Shown here in pieces: positions 10,941 through 20,580 of a stretch of 64,000 nt of DNA. Source of the stretch: an uncultured Bacteroidota bacterium (GTDB taxonomy: Bacteria > Bacteroidota > Bacteroidia > Chitinophagales > Chitinophagaceae); NCBI GenBank assembly GCA_903835005.1, contig CAILLK010000085.1:62001-126000 (forward strand). The letters run 5' to 3'. Below the pieces are notes generated by a model, which was given only the letters and a program-made list of their open reading frames with translations, was not told the DNA's origin and searched no databases. The position numbers were made by a program, and so were the translations under genes. Each line of letters opens with the position of its first letter. Within the stretch, counting starts at the first letter, position 1.

Positions 10941-12656
10941 TCACTTCCGCTTCCATATCTCATTGCCATCCTGCTTTTTAGCCAGCACATAGTTGCCGGG
11001 CGCAGCTTCAAACGCCTCCTTTATAAAGTAGTCTTCGGTACCCGTAGGGTAGCGGCTCACTTTATAGCCGTTGCGGAGGCATAGGTAATAGGAGTAAAAA
11101 TCCTCCTCTGAGAAAGCCACCGTGCAGCCGGCAGGCAGATTGGCCAGCCATTCAGTCTTTTCTTTATAAAAGGTATTTACATCATATTCATAAAGCGTGT
11201 CTTTCAGAAATAATACATTGGTGCGCACAAAGTGAATGGCAAACAGCAGTATAATACCGGGGAAGAGTAGCCACTTTACCAGTGGCGTCCTGCCCAGCCG
11301 GGCCAGGGCATCGGCAAGCCAGTAGGCCACCAGCAGCACACCCGCAATCGTAATGCTGTACTGCCCGGTGAGGTTGCGCTCAAAAGGCACCTTGATCATG
11401 AGTATGGCGATCACAAAAAACATAACCCACATGCACACATACAGCAGCCCGAACAATTGTAAAGGCTTGTTTTTCCTTACAAACAACAGCAGCAGCGGCA
11501 CGAAGAACAGCACAATACTTACCGGCACATTGTTCCACTGCAGGTCAGAGAAAATATGGGTAATGTAGGGCTTTATAAACGGAAACATCCACTGTATAAA
11601 GGCTGGCCGGCCCGTGATTTTAAACGCCCCCATCGATGCCACATAGGCATTATGCGTAATAGCCTCCAGCCCCGAAAAACAAAGCACCGGCAGGTAGCAC
11701 AGATAGGTAAGCCCCATTGTGGCCAACTGGTATTTCCAGAACAGCATATCCCTCTGCTTGTATACAAGCCGGTACAGCAGCACAAAGGCCACCTGCGCCG
11801 CAAAGAGATATAGAAAAGATGGCAGGCAGAAAAACCCCACAGTGCAGCTCAGCACATTCAGCCTCAGCCATTTATTACTGCCTGACGACAAGTACCTGAA
11901 TAACGACAACACCATACCCCACTCGGCCAGCAGATACAGCTCATAACCCCGGGCCTGAAACCCGAAACCCCATACCTGAAACTGCAACCCCAGTGTGATG
12001 CTCACCAGCAGCGGCAGCCACCTGTTTTTGAGCTGGTTCCGGAGCCAGTAGTAGATGATGATAATGCACGCAGCATAAGCCACCAGGGAGATGAGCCTGC
12101 CGGTAAAAACCTTATCGGCGCAGAAATGAAAGACAAGGTTATTGAGCAGATTAAAAAGCAGATGATTGTTGGGCAGCATGTAATAAGATACCGCCTGAAA
12201 CGGATGTATCCCCGCCACATTCAGTGCCGAAAAAACCTCATCGCTGGCAGGCATTGCGGTGCTGTTGCCCCATAGCCACAGCAGGCCGGTGGCAGTGAGG
12301 CAAAGCAATACAGGTATAATATCACCGGCATGGTAAGTGATGGTGGCGGGTTGCCTGTTTTGCTTGCTCCACCCCGCCCTGACAAGCCACAAAAACACGC
12401 CTGATACCAGCACACCCAGCACGCAATACATATTCCCGTCGCTCTTTATGCCCCTGGTGAAAAACGAAGTGCTCCATTCGCTGCTTTTATAGAAAGGCGC
12501 ATTAAGCCCCATATACCACCCCGCCAGCCGGTCGTGACCACAAAGCAGGTAGCTGATACACGATACAACCAAACATGCCAGTAGTAAACCCGCTATCAGA
12601 AGGCCTGCCCTGGTAAGAAAACGGATGGTTTTGGTAAGTTCGATTGTTTTGTTCAA
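10941..12656 (-). CDS. polytopic membrane protein, possible glycosyltransferase family 39-like
   Basis: Many TM helices, SDEVFSALNVAGIHPFQAVSYYMLPNNHLLFNLLNNLVF reminiscent of ArnT/PMT-like proteins. Confidence 0.6.
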   Translation of the reverse strand: MNKTIELTKTIRFLTRAGLLIAGLLLACLVVSCISYLLCGHDRLAGWYMGLNAPFYKSSEWSTSFFTRGIKSDGNMYCVLGVLVSGVFLWLVRAGWSKQNRQPATITYHAGDIIPVLLCLTATGLLWLWGNSTAMPASDEVFSALNVAGIHPFQAVSYYMLPNNHLLFNLLNNLVFHFCADKVFTGRLISLVAYAACIIIIYYWLRNQLKNRWLPLLVSITLGLQFQVWGFGFQARGYELYLLAEWGMVLSLFRYLSSGSNKWLRLNVLSCTVGFFCLPSFLYLFAAQVAFVLLYRLVYKQRDMLFWKYQLATMGLTYLCYLPVLCFSGLEAITHNAYVASMGAFKITGRPAFIQWMFPFIKPYITHIFSDLQWNNVPVSIVLFFVPLLLLFVRKNKPLQLFGLLYVCMWVMFFVIAILMIKVPFERNLTGQYSITIAGVLLVAYWLADALARLGRTPLVKWLLFPGIILLFAIHFVRTNVLFLKDTLYEYDVNTFYKEKTEWLANLPAGCTVAFSEEDFYSYYLCLRNGYKVSRYPTGTEDYFIKEAFEAAPGNYVLAKKQDGNEIWKRK

Positions 12657-13320
12657 TCAGAAGCGGTTATGCGGTTAAAGATAAGGCGCAATTGTGTAAT
12701 AGCTTTAGTAATGCTTCGGGCGGGATGAAAAAAAACACTGGTCGGAGTCCCTCTTCGTTCAGTGGGCATTCCTATCTACATGAAACAGACTTCGGCTTTC
12801 GTGCCCTGGTTGGCACCATTCGCAAGTTTGGTATTGAACACGCGGCCAGCTTGGTTTTTTGAGACATGGCTTGGACGGTTAAATTTTTTAATTTCAGTAT
12901 TGCATTTGCAGAGATATCAGGTACAAAGAGCTGGAGACTAGCCACGAAGCAATACCAATGGTATTTATACCGGGGTTTAGTTTATTATAATTCCTATATA
13001 ACCAGTTTCGTTTACCCTCGGGGCATGATTTATTTGGAATTTTCTTATCTTTATAAAATGGAAGTAAATGAACCGGCTTTAGCTCAACACAAGCGTTATT
13101 TCACCATAGAGGAGTATCTGACGTTTGAAAACGCGTCGGAGGAGAAACATGAGTATTACCAGGGCGAGATATTGGCGATGTCGGGAGCAAAAAACCAGCA
13201 TAATATTATTACAGGCAATCTTTTTGCCAACTTGTGGAACAAATTAAGAGGCAAGCCATGCAGGCCTTATGGCAGCGACCAGCGGGTGCATGCCGAACAA
13301 AATACCTTTATTGCTTACCC

Positions 13321-13328
13321 GGATATTT
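13321..13328. repeat. left target-site duplication GGATATTT
   Basis: GGATATTT immediately left of the TIR; identical copy at 16917-16924. Confidence 0.93.
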
Positions 13329-13353
13329 GGTAGTGTCTCAGTTTGAATGTTAA
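13329..13353 (+). repeat. left terminal inverted repeat
   Basis: GGTAGTGTCTCAGTTTGAATGTTAA. Confidence 0.95.
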
Positions 13354-13384
13354 AAGATTTTAACAAAGTTTTCTTTCTAACTTT

Positions 13385-13624
13385 GTGGCTATGATTAAAA
13401 AGAAAGCCCCTAAAGATATTAATCAATTAGCAAAGTTTATTGTTGACCTAGCCACAGGCGAAAATGAGCCAGAGCCGGAAGATAATAAAAACCCTGCTGC
13501 TGTTGCATTAGGTAGACTGGGAGGCTTAAAAGGCGGTAAGGCAAGGGCTGATAGCTTAGCACCTGAGAAGCGCAAAGAAATAGCTAAGAAGGCGGCTGAA
13601 AAAAGGTGGGCTGCTAAGAAATAA
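13385..13624 (+). CDS. small basic protein with GGLKGGKARA...EKRKEIAKKAAEKRW motif (cargo)
   Basis: 79 aa Lys/Ala-rich C-terminus typical of small putative nucleic-acid-binding proteins. Confidence 0.7.
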   Translation: MAMIKKKAPKDINQLAKFIVDLATGENEPEPEDNKNPAAVALGRLGGLKGGKARADSLAPEKRKEIAKKAAEKRWAAKK

Positions 13625-14213
13625 TTCCCGCATCCGTAAACATGTCAATCTGAAAATATAGATTATATTCCTTGCTGTATTTTAGTTTGAAATCTGTTAT
13701 ATTATCGCACTCATCCATCATTTTATCCGCTTGGTCAATAAACAACTCTAACATATGAAGCGCAATCGCAGAAAGATATTGGTGTAGTTTATTCCCTATG
13801 CCGGAAATGCCATCTGATTTTCTTTTAGACATCAAAGCATTCAATACTTTCTGAGGGAATCTCGCGTAAATAAAATTAAGTGTAAAATATTTAGCGCAGA
13901 ACGGCTTTACATAAGTATCCATTTTTGCCTTATCTATTCCATGCATCTTTGCTATGCCGTAATAAAATTTTATGTAAAACCGTGAATGATACTCCGCAAA
14001 ATCAGCCAAAGTATAATCTTCGATTTCAAGTTCTTTTTCGCCTTTTAGTTTTGATTCAAAAAGCAACCTGTCTAAATGTTCATCACTACCAGTTTTGACG
14101 AAAAGCTCAGGAGCCAGAAGATTTTGCATCAATTGCAAATCCTCTGGTTTTCGTTTAACGACATGATTTTGCTCGTTAAGTATTGCGTTTGTTTTCTTCT
14201 GTTTGTTTTGCAT
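13614..14213 (-). CDS. hypothetical cargo protein, possibly P63C-domain-like
   Basis: 199 aa; NFIYARFPQKVLNALMSKRK...GIGNKLHQYL resembles the P63C xVYxRLPxxVLxxLxxx...KxHQxL signature (by eye). Confidence 0.55.
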   Translation of the reverse strand: MQNKQKKTNAILNEQNHVVKRKPEDLQLMQNLLAPELFVKTGSDEHLDRLLFESKLKGEKELEIEDYTLADFAEYHSRFYIKFYYGIAKMHGIDKAKMDTYVKPFCAKYFTLNFIYARFPQKVLNALMSKRKSDGISGIGNKLHQYLSAIALHMLELFIDQADKMMDECDNITDFKLKYSKEYNLYFQIDMFTDAGIIS

Positions 14214-14218
14214 ATTGA

Positions 14219-15444
14219 TTAATTAAAAATGGTTGTTTTGTAGAAAATAGCTATATCCTTATTCTTTGACGTATGCTCAAATGCCGCCCCTAGTTTTTTT
14301 AACAGGGTTTTAAATGGCGGAAAATAATCCCTGAATAACATAAAGTATTTGTCGTCTTCGCTGCTATTATCATAGGCGTAGTTTGCGTAAATTACGCTCG
14401 GGTGTACTTGGCTATCTATTGCAGTTTCTCTAACAAATAAGCGTTCATTAATTCTCTCAGATATCAATTCCATTTTCTTTTTTGAAAACATAAAATCTCT
14501 TGCAAACTCATTAGCTTCTCGCTCTTTACTTTCAATTACAAAAGGGTCATTACCTTCAACTGATAGATGATACTTCTTTTTTGATATTTCTTCCCAATCA
14601 AAAAGCACATGGAATAATTCATGCACCAATGCGAAATATAATGTAGGGTATAATCCCCTGTAATCGGTTAGTACAATGCATGGTTTATTATTAACAGAAA
14701 AAGTTGCACCCCTCATTTGTAATTTTGGCATTTTTGGACGAAAAATAACAGTCACGCCAACTTTGTATAACGAACGAATCACACTAATAAGTCCCTCTTC
14801 TAAATCAAGAGAGTGCCATCTAATGTTAGGAAAATATGCAGCCACCGCGTCTTTGTCGTAGGGGTTGGGATTGTTGATGATTTTAAAAATCATTTTAGCC
14901 TCAGAAATAAAATATCTTCTGCTATTCAAATTCTTTGGCAATCTCGCACCGCTACTAAAAGCCGCTCCTGTATCTTCTATATCGAAATCTGTGATGTTTT
15001 TTAAATCGAATATTTCTTTTATTCTCTGTTCAATGTGGTTAAAGTCTCGAATTGAATCAATCACTCCAATACTCTTAAGCGCTGGTAAGTCAAAATTATT
15101 TATAATAAAACTTCTTTTCCTTGATAGCTCTAATTCTACCTTGTGCTTTGTGGCAGTGGCCTGAACATAATGAGCCGTTATTTCATCAAATGATATTTCA
15201 AGAAACTGCGCAACTTTTAGGAGCGAAAAGAAATCTACCTGCTTTAAAGTTCCATCAAGAATACCATCTAATGTCCTTATAGGAACCTCTAAATTTTCCA
15301 CGGCCTGGTTTGTACTAATATCGAGTTCTGATAACCGCTCGTCAAATTTGCTTCTTAGAATACTCTTAATAATCTCGTCATTATCCCATGCGCTATTGAT
15401 TAGATTGTTAATATCATTATTATTAAAGTCGCTATGTTTGTCCA
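14219..15444 (-). CDS. XRE-like HTH + ImmA/IrrE metallopeptidase-like protein (cargo)
   Basis: YFALVHELFHVLFDWEEI (HExxH zinc motif) with EREANEFARDFMF; N-terminal HTH (DISTNQAVENLEVPIRTLDGILDGTLKQVDFFSLLKVAQFLEISFDEI); start re-assigned to MDKHSDF. Confidence 0.85.
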
Positions 15445-15539
15445 TAAAAAGTTTTGTAAATTTACACAACAAAAATAAGGTTTTTTTCAGAAAAAACAAC
15501 ATCTTTGCAAATGAGTTGTGTAAATTTACAAAACTTTTT
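15445..15539. promoter_or_regulatory. 25-bp perfect inverted repeat, candidate operator pair in divergent promoter region
   Basis: AAAAAGTTTTGTAAATTTACACAAC (15445-15469) and its exact reverse complement (15515-15539), each containing the palindrome TGTAAATTTACA; lies between cargo repressor start and transposase. Confidence 0.8.
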
Positions 15540-15612
15540 TAAAAAATAAACTGAACAAAATGCTTGACCGTTCAAGAATAATTGCTTACCTTTACGGTAT
15601 AATCAGAAAAAT

Positions 15613-16497
15613 ATGAACAAGCTATCAACAAAAGAAAGGGCAAACATCATCAGATTACTTGTGGAAGGCAATAGTCTTCGTTCTTGTAGTCGTATTGCTG
15701 ATGTATCAATCAATACAGTAACTAAATTGCTGGTTGATGTTGGTGGCGCATGTTTGCAGTTCCACTATGACAACGTAGTGAATGTAAATTCACGCCGTAT
15801 CGAATGTGATGAAATTTGGTCGTTTGTTTACGCTAAAGAAAAGAATGTAGAATTTAGCGAAAAGACTAAAGAAGATGGAGCAGGGGATGCATGGACTTGG
15901 GTTGGTATTGATGCAGATACTAAACTTGTTGTTTCATTTCTAGTAGGGCAAAGAGATGCATCATCAGCAAACGATTTTATGCAGGATGTGGCATCAAGAT
16001 TAACTAACAGGGTGCAACTAACTACCGACGGTTTAAAGTACTACTTAAAGGCTGTAGATAATGCTTTTGATAGTGAAATAGACTTTGCTCAGCTTATAAA
16101 AATATACGGGTCGCCTGAAGGGATGGGAAATGAAAAAAGATATTCCCCAGCAAAGTGTACAGGCTCAGAAAAAAAATGGATTTCAGGCGACCCAAACCCA
16201 ATGCATATATCTACAAGCTATGTAGAGCGTCAAAACTTAACTATGCGCATGGCAATGCGTAGGTTTACAAGATTGACTAATGGTTTTTCAAAGAAGATAG
16301 AAAACCATATTTATGCAAATGCCTTGCACTTTGTTTACTACAACTTTTGCCGGATACACAAAACATTACGTGTTACTCCGGCGATGGAAGCCAAGTTAAC
16401 AACAAAGCCAATGACTATTGAGGATATTGTAAACTATGCTTACGCTGATGAAATAGAGGCAGAAATCAGGCTTAGAGAACGTAAGACAAGGAAATAA
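15613..16497 (+). CDS. IS1-family transposase
   Basis: 294 aa; RRIECDEIWSFVYAKEKN...WTWVGIDADTKLVVSFLVGQRD...HISTSYVERQNLTMRMAMRRFTRLTNGFSKKIENH...YNFCRIHKTLRVTPAMEA. Confidence 0.93.
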   Translation: MNKLSTKERANIIRLLVEGNSLRSCSRIADVSINTVTKLLVDVGGACLQFHYDNVVNVNSRRIECDEIWSFVYAKEKNVEFSEKTKEDGAGDAWTWVGIDADTKLVVSFLVGQRDASSANDFMQDVASRLTNRVQLTTDGLKYYLKAVDNAFDSEIDFAQLIKIYGSPEGMGNEKRYSPAKCTGSEKKWISGDPNPMHISTSYVERQNLTMRMAMRRFTRLTNGFSKKIENHIYANALHFVYYNFCRIHKTLRVTPAMEAKLTTKPMTIEDIVNYAYADEIEAEIRLRERKTRK

Positions 16498-16502
16498 GAA
16501 CG

Positions 16503-16524
16503 GGCTGCAATCGCAGCCTTTTTT
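16503..16524 (+). terminator. intrinsic terminator after transposase
   Basis: GGCTGC-AATC-GCAGCC-TTTTTT. Confidence 0.88.
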
Positions 16525-16541
16525 ATTACCTTTAAGCCATC

Positions 16542-16877
16542 TTGGAATCTCGCTTAATATATAAAGTAAGCCATAGCCTAAATAAAATCGAATGGCTTAA
16601 TTTCACCGTTGAAAACGGCGCATGGGTTTATGTTGGTAATGGAGATGAGATGAGAAAAGAATTTATCATTAAGAGTATTGATGAATATTTTGTTGATAAC
16701 ACGCTTTATATTTCATGGACAAGAAAGGAATCGAAAGAAGTGCGAAAAGAAAATATTAACGATGCTATTGAGAATATTTTAGGGGTTCATGACTTTTCGA
16801 TTTGGGATACCAATTTTAAAAAAGTAATGGAATTTAATAAAAATGGAGTTATGCGATTTGGACAAGTAAAGAATTAA
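16542..16877 (+). CDS. hypothetical cargo protein
   Basis: 111 aa ORF between transposase terminator and right TIR. Confidence 0.55.
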   Translation: MESRLIYKVSHSLNKIEWLNFTVENGAWVYVGNGDEMRKEFIIKSIDEYFVDNTLYISWTRKESKEVRKENINDAIENILGVHDFSIWDTNFKKVMEFNKNGVMRFGQVKN

Positions 16878-16891
16878 GCTATAACTTTCCA

Positions 16892-16916
16892 TTAACATTC
16901 AAACTGAGACACTACC
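16892..16916 (-). repeat. right terminal inverted repeat
   Basis: TTAACATTCAAACTGAGACACTACC, exact reverse complement of the left TIR. Confidence 0.95.
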
Positions 16917-16924
16917 GGATATTT
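16917..16924. repeat. right target-site duplication GGATATTT
   Basis: identical to 13321-13328. Confidence 0.93.
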
Positions 16925-17348
16925 CGGTGGTATGCGGAAAACCGGAAACGCGTGAAAATGATCAGTACAATTTGCTGAACCCGGTATTGCTGATTGAGGT
17001 TTTATCGCCATCTACAAATAATTATGATCGGGGCCTTAAGTTTGACCGGTATAAAGATATTCCTTCACTGAAAGAATATGTTTTGGTTGATTCAGTTACT
17101 GTTCTGGTTGAGGTTTATTTGCTTAATGAACAAGGACTGTGGGAAATGAAGAAATATGATAATAGGGAAGATACGGTGGCGCTATCGTCGATAAGTGTGG
17201 AAATGAACATGACAGAAATTTATGAAGGTACACTTATGGTTGAGTAAGCAGCCGTTGAGCAAATCGCAGCCAGCACCTTTCTATCTGCAAGCGCTTTGAA
17301 ATGAAAACCCGGGTTCTATACACCTGGGGCGTTCGTACACTGAAAACA

Positions 17349-17475
17349 ATGAACTAACAAGTGAGCAAACAGCAATAGTAAAAAGTAGCGGGAATATAAA
17401 AATCAATGCGGTGGCGGGGTCGGGGAAAACGACTAAGTTCATTGCCTATGCACAGGAGAGAAAGGAAAAAATAAA
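17349..17475 (+). pseudogene. truncated duplicate of UvrD/Rep-like helicase N-terminus
   Basis: Encodes NELTSEQTAIVKSSGNIKINAVAGSGKTTKFIAYAQERKEK, nearly matching the intact helicase N-terminus at 18261 (KLTSEQTAIVNSRGNIKINAVAGSGKTTTLIAYAQARKEG). Confidence 0.88.
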
Positions 17476-17499
17476 TTTTATTACCAACAGATATCCAAA

Positions 17500-17700
17500 C
17501 TATCCTACAGGATTTACATTCTTCGCTGCTAACGATTTTCTCTTTTCAAAGTAACTTTTCAATTGTTCAAAATTCATCCCTTCTGTCTCTTTGGTTATCT
17601 TATCCCGCGCATCACGCATGAATTTTACAGCATCGAAATTTTTGACTTTTTTAGCTTCAGCTTTCATTATAAATAATTTCTTTAGGTGATCGAATATCAA
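17500..17700 (-). CDS. small protein downstream of PIN gene, possible antitoxin partner
   Basis: 66 aa, overlaps the 3' end of the PIN gene; KNFDAVKFMRDARDKITKETEGMNFEQLKSYFEK. Confidence 0.65.
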   Translation of the reverse strand: MIFDHLKKLFIMKAEAKKVKNFDAVKFMRDARDKITKETEGMNFEQLKSYFEKRKSLAAKNVNPVG

Positions 17701-18127
17701 TAATAGAATAACCGAACTTCAAATTTACAGAATTATAGCCACGTATCCTTTTTACATTTACAATATGTTTGAAATTCCAGCTCACCAGTATATCAACTTT
17801 CTCAATTGTCGCCAGTGCAATATGAAAGCAGTCTGTGCGGCTTGTCTGCCCTACAACATTTTCTGAGAGGTATGTATCTGCAAGCTGCACTGCTTCCTGA
17901 GATAATTCAATCTTCGTTTTCAAATATCCCGGGATATCCAGGAAGACATTTCTGACCCTTTCAGGTGCGTCCAATAATTCATCTTCGGTGATGTTTGAAT
18001 AAACTACATGAAATTGCCCCAGCTTAATCTTTTCAAAAAGCATACGGGTATCTTCTTCAAATTCCTCATCATAATAGCCGCCAAATACGGAAGTATCAAG
18101 ATATAGATTCTGTAAGTGTATCTGCAT
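17657..18127 (-). CDS. PIN-domain protein (putative toxin)
   Basis: NLYLDTSVFGGYYDEEF, acidic residues in SNITEDELLDAP, TDCFHIALATIEKVDILVSWNFKHIVN. Confidence 0.85.
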   Translation of the reverse strand: MQIHLQNLYLDTSVFGGYYDEEFEEDTRMLFEKIKLGQFHVVYSNITEDELLDAPERVRNVFLDIPGYLKTKIELSQEAVQLADTYLSENVVGQTSRTDCFHIALATIEKVDILVSWNFKHIVNVKRIRGYNSVNLKFGYSIIDIRSPKEIIYNES

Positions 18128-18260
18128 AACCCATATTTATATTTTCCGATGTAAGTTACTAAACAACGTTCTAACTAAAAAAGTCAGATTCAATAGCAAT
18201 CTAAATCTCTGCAACAAAAACCAGCATATAATTACTTTTACACATGGTATATTTGAGACC

Positions 18261-19781
18261 GTGAAACTAACCAGTGAGCAAACAGCTATTGTAAACAGCA
18301 GGGGCAATATAAAAATCAATGCTGTGGCGGGGTCGGGGAAAACGACTACGCTGATTGCTTATGCGCAGGCGAGGAAGGAGGGACGGATATTGTATATCGC
18401 GTTCAACAAATCGGTAAAGACGGAGGCGGAGCGGAAGTTCAGGGAGTTGAAAATGGATAATGTGCGGGTAGAGACGGCGCACTCGCTGGCGCACTACTAT
18501 ATAGTGCAGGGCAGTGGCTATAAGGTAAGGAAGGATGTGTACAGGACTACTGAAATTGCAGAGATACTGGGCCTGCCCTCTGCCAGCAATATGAAGCACG
18601 CCGAGTATGTGCTGGCCAACCACATCAATAAGTTTTTTACCTACTTCTGCAACAGCGATAAGGCTAAGGTTGAGGACCTGGACTATGAAAATGTGGTGTT
18701 TGAACCGGAGGCCAAGCGATTTGCTAAGAATTTCAAGGAACTGATACTGCGATATACCCGGTACCTGCTGGCAAAAATGGATAAGGGGGAAATAGAGATA
18801 TTGCATGATTTTTACCTGAAGAAGTTTCAGCAGATGAAGCCACAGTTGCCGTATGACTATATATTGTTTGATGAAGGGCAGGATGCATCGGAGGCTATGC
18901 TGGACGTGTTTCTGACGCAGAAGGCGTGTAAGGTGATAGTGGGTGATACGCACCAGCAGATATATGCGTGGCGGTTTGCCATCAATTCGCTGGAAAAGGT
19001 AGATTATCCGGTGTTTCACCTCAGTAGCAGTTTCCGGTTCAGTAATGAAATAGCCTCGCTGGCCACCCGGATACTGAAGTGGAAAAAACATCTGGGCCTG
19101 GACGGCAGGGTAATCATTAACGGATATGGAGACAGCGAGGACACCAAAATGAAGGCGGTGCTGGCACGCACCAATATGGGGCTGCTGATAAAGGCTATAG
19201 AACTGCTGATAGAAAAGGAGACCATAAAGACACTGTATTTTGAGGGACGGTTTGAACGGTATACCTATGCCGATGAGGGAGCCAGCATCTATGATGTGCT
19301 GAACCTGCACCTGGGCAAGCTGGCCCACATAAACGACAAGCTGATTGCCTCAATGGCCAATATGGCTGAACTGGAGGATTATATTGAAAAGACCGAGGAT
19401 TCGCAACTCGCAATGATTGTGGAAGTGGTGAAAAAATATGGCGAGCTGCTGCCGGAATATATCAACATCATAAAGAAAAACCACATTGCCAATGATGATA
19501 AGACCAAAGTGGAAATGATCTTCAGCACCGTGCATAAATGCAAAGGCATGGAGTATGACGAGGTAACGCTGGTGGATGATTTTATAACGGAAGTGAAACT
19601 CAGGAAGTTTATAACTGATTTTGGGTTGAAGAAATTAAACATCAGTAAGCTTTGTGAGGAAATCAATCTGCTTTATGTGGCTGTAACTAGGACAAAGAAT
19701 ATACTGAATATTCCTGTGGAGTTATTGCCTGTGTCGGGGATCAGGACGATTGCCAGGGATGTGGAGTTGGAGGAAAAGTGA
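18261..19781 (+). CDS. UvrD/Rep-like superfamily I helicase
   Basis: Walker A NAVAGSGKTT; YDYILFDEGQDASEAM; VGDTHQQIYAWRFAINSL; STVHKCKGMEYDEVTLVDDF; LLYVAVTRTKN. Confidence 0.93.
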   Translation: MKLTSEQTAIVNSRGNIKINAVAGSGKTTTLIAYAQARKEGRILYIAFNKSVKTEAERKFRELKMDNVRVETAHSLAHYYIVQGSGYKVRKDVYRTTEIAEILGLPSASNMKHAEYVLANHINKFFTYFCNSDKAKVEDLDYENVVFEPEAKRFAKNFKELILRYTRYLLAKMDKGEIEILHDFYLKKFQQMKPQLPYDYILFDEGQDASEAMLDVFLTQKACKVIVGDTHQQIYAWRFAINSLEKVDYPVFHLSSSFRFSNEIASLATRILKWKKHLGLDGRVIINGYGDSEDTKMKAVLARTNMGLLIKAIELLIEKETIKTLYFEGRFERYTYADEGASIYDVLNLHLGKLAHINDKLIASMANMAELEDYIEKTEDSQLAMIVEVVKKYGELLPEYINIIKKNHIANDDKTKVEMIFSTVHKCKGMEYDEVTLVDDFITEVKLRKFITDFGLKKLNISKLCEEINLLYVAVTRTKNILNIPVELLPVSGIRTIARDVELEEK

Positions 19782-20143
19782 TTGGTGATTTTACATGTAT
19801 GTGAGCATTTCCATCATTTCATGTAGTTGCACCGATGGATAGTTTTTTAACTTAAACTCCGCTGATTCTCCTTCCTGTTGCAGCCGATGTCTCAACGAAG
19901 CAATGCTTTGGTGCGTCAGGGGTGGACTCGGCGCACCAGATCACTGAAGCCGGGATTAACTACAATCGTCATCTCAAAACCAAGCATTCTTTCTGGTACA
20001 GTTTGCCAACTATATTTGTGTCTAGCTAACTGGCATACGCAAGCTCGTCAGTTTATTCTAAATCCCGCAACCTCAAGAAAACTGGCTTTCCAACCCCAAA
20101 AAATAAATATGCCTAAAATTTAGGAATTACCAACTATTTATCA

Positions 20144-20151
20144 TATCTTTG
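20144..20151 (+). promoter_or_regulatory. candidate Bacteroidota -7 promoter element TATCTTTG
   Basis: Matches TAnnTTTG; precedes a short 33-codon ORF (MKQFLFHSEFIEGLFTFSGIKNTNIPDDLDKYF*) that runs into the repeat array. Confidence 0.45.
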
Positions 20152-20255
20152 TTCCAAATTTTATGACTAATTAGAACTTATTAAACTATGAAACAATTTC
20201 TATTCCATTCTGAATTTATTGAAGGTTTATTTACCTTTTCAGGAATCAAAAACAC

Positions 20256-20490
20256 AAACATTCCCGATGATTTAGACAAATATTTCTGACATAACAAGTG
20301 CGAGAATATGTTTTTTATAGTCTTTGATCAACATTTGAAGTTTTATTTATATAGGCCCAACCAAACATTCCCGATGATTTAGACTAATATTTCTGATATA
20401 ACAAGTGCGAGAATATGTTTTTCGAGTCGTTGATCAACATTTGGAGATTTATTTATACAGGCTCAACCAAACATTCCCGATGATTACTAT
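20256..20490. repeat. tandem ~107-bp repeat, ~2.2 copies
   Basis: AAACATTCCCGATGATT starts at 20256, 20363 and 20469 (third copy truncated). Confidence 0.9.
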
Positions 20491-20580
20491 TGAAAACCAC
20501 ATATTTTAATTACACATATACCCAGATCATATTATCGTATTTATAACTTTCGCATATTTACACATGAGTAAACGGGATAT

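Larger units (their letters stand above)
13329..16916. mobile_element. IS1-family transposon with passenger genes (3,588 bp)
   Basis: 25-bp perfect TIRs (GGTAGTGTCTCAGTTTGAATGTTAA), 8-bp TSD, IS1-like DDE transposase inside, exact restoration of the interrupted Uma2 reading frame on excision. Confidence 0.94.
13058..17247 (+). pseudogene. Uma2-family (putative PD-(D/E)XK) protein, interrupted by the IS1-like element
   Basis: 5' half 13058-13328 and 3' half 16917-17247 join in frame when the element and one TSD copy are removed: ...NTFIAYPDISVVCGKPETREND...; N-terminus FTIEEYLTFENASEEKHEYYQGEI is Uma2-like. Confidence 0.9.

Noticed and set aside
18267-19328. 353-aa minus-strand ORF opposite the helicase
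   Set aside because: Shadow ORF; the plus-strand helicase motifs are unambiguous.
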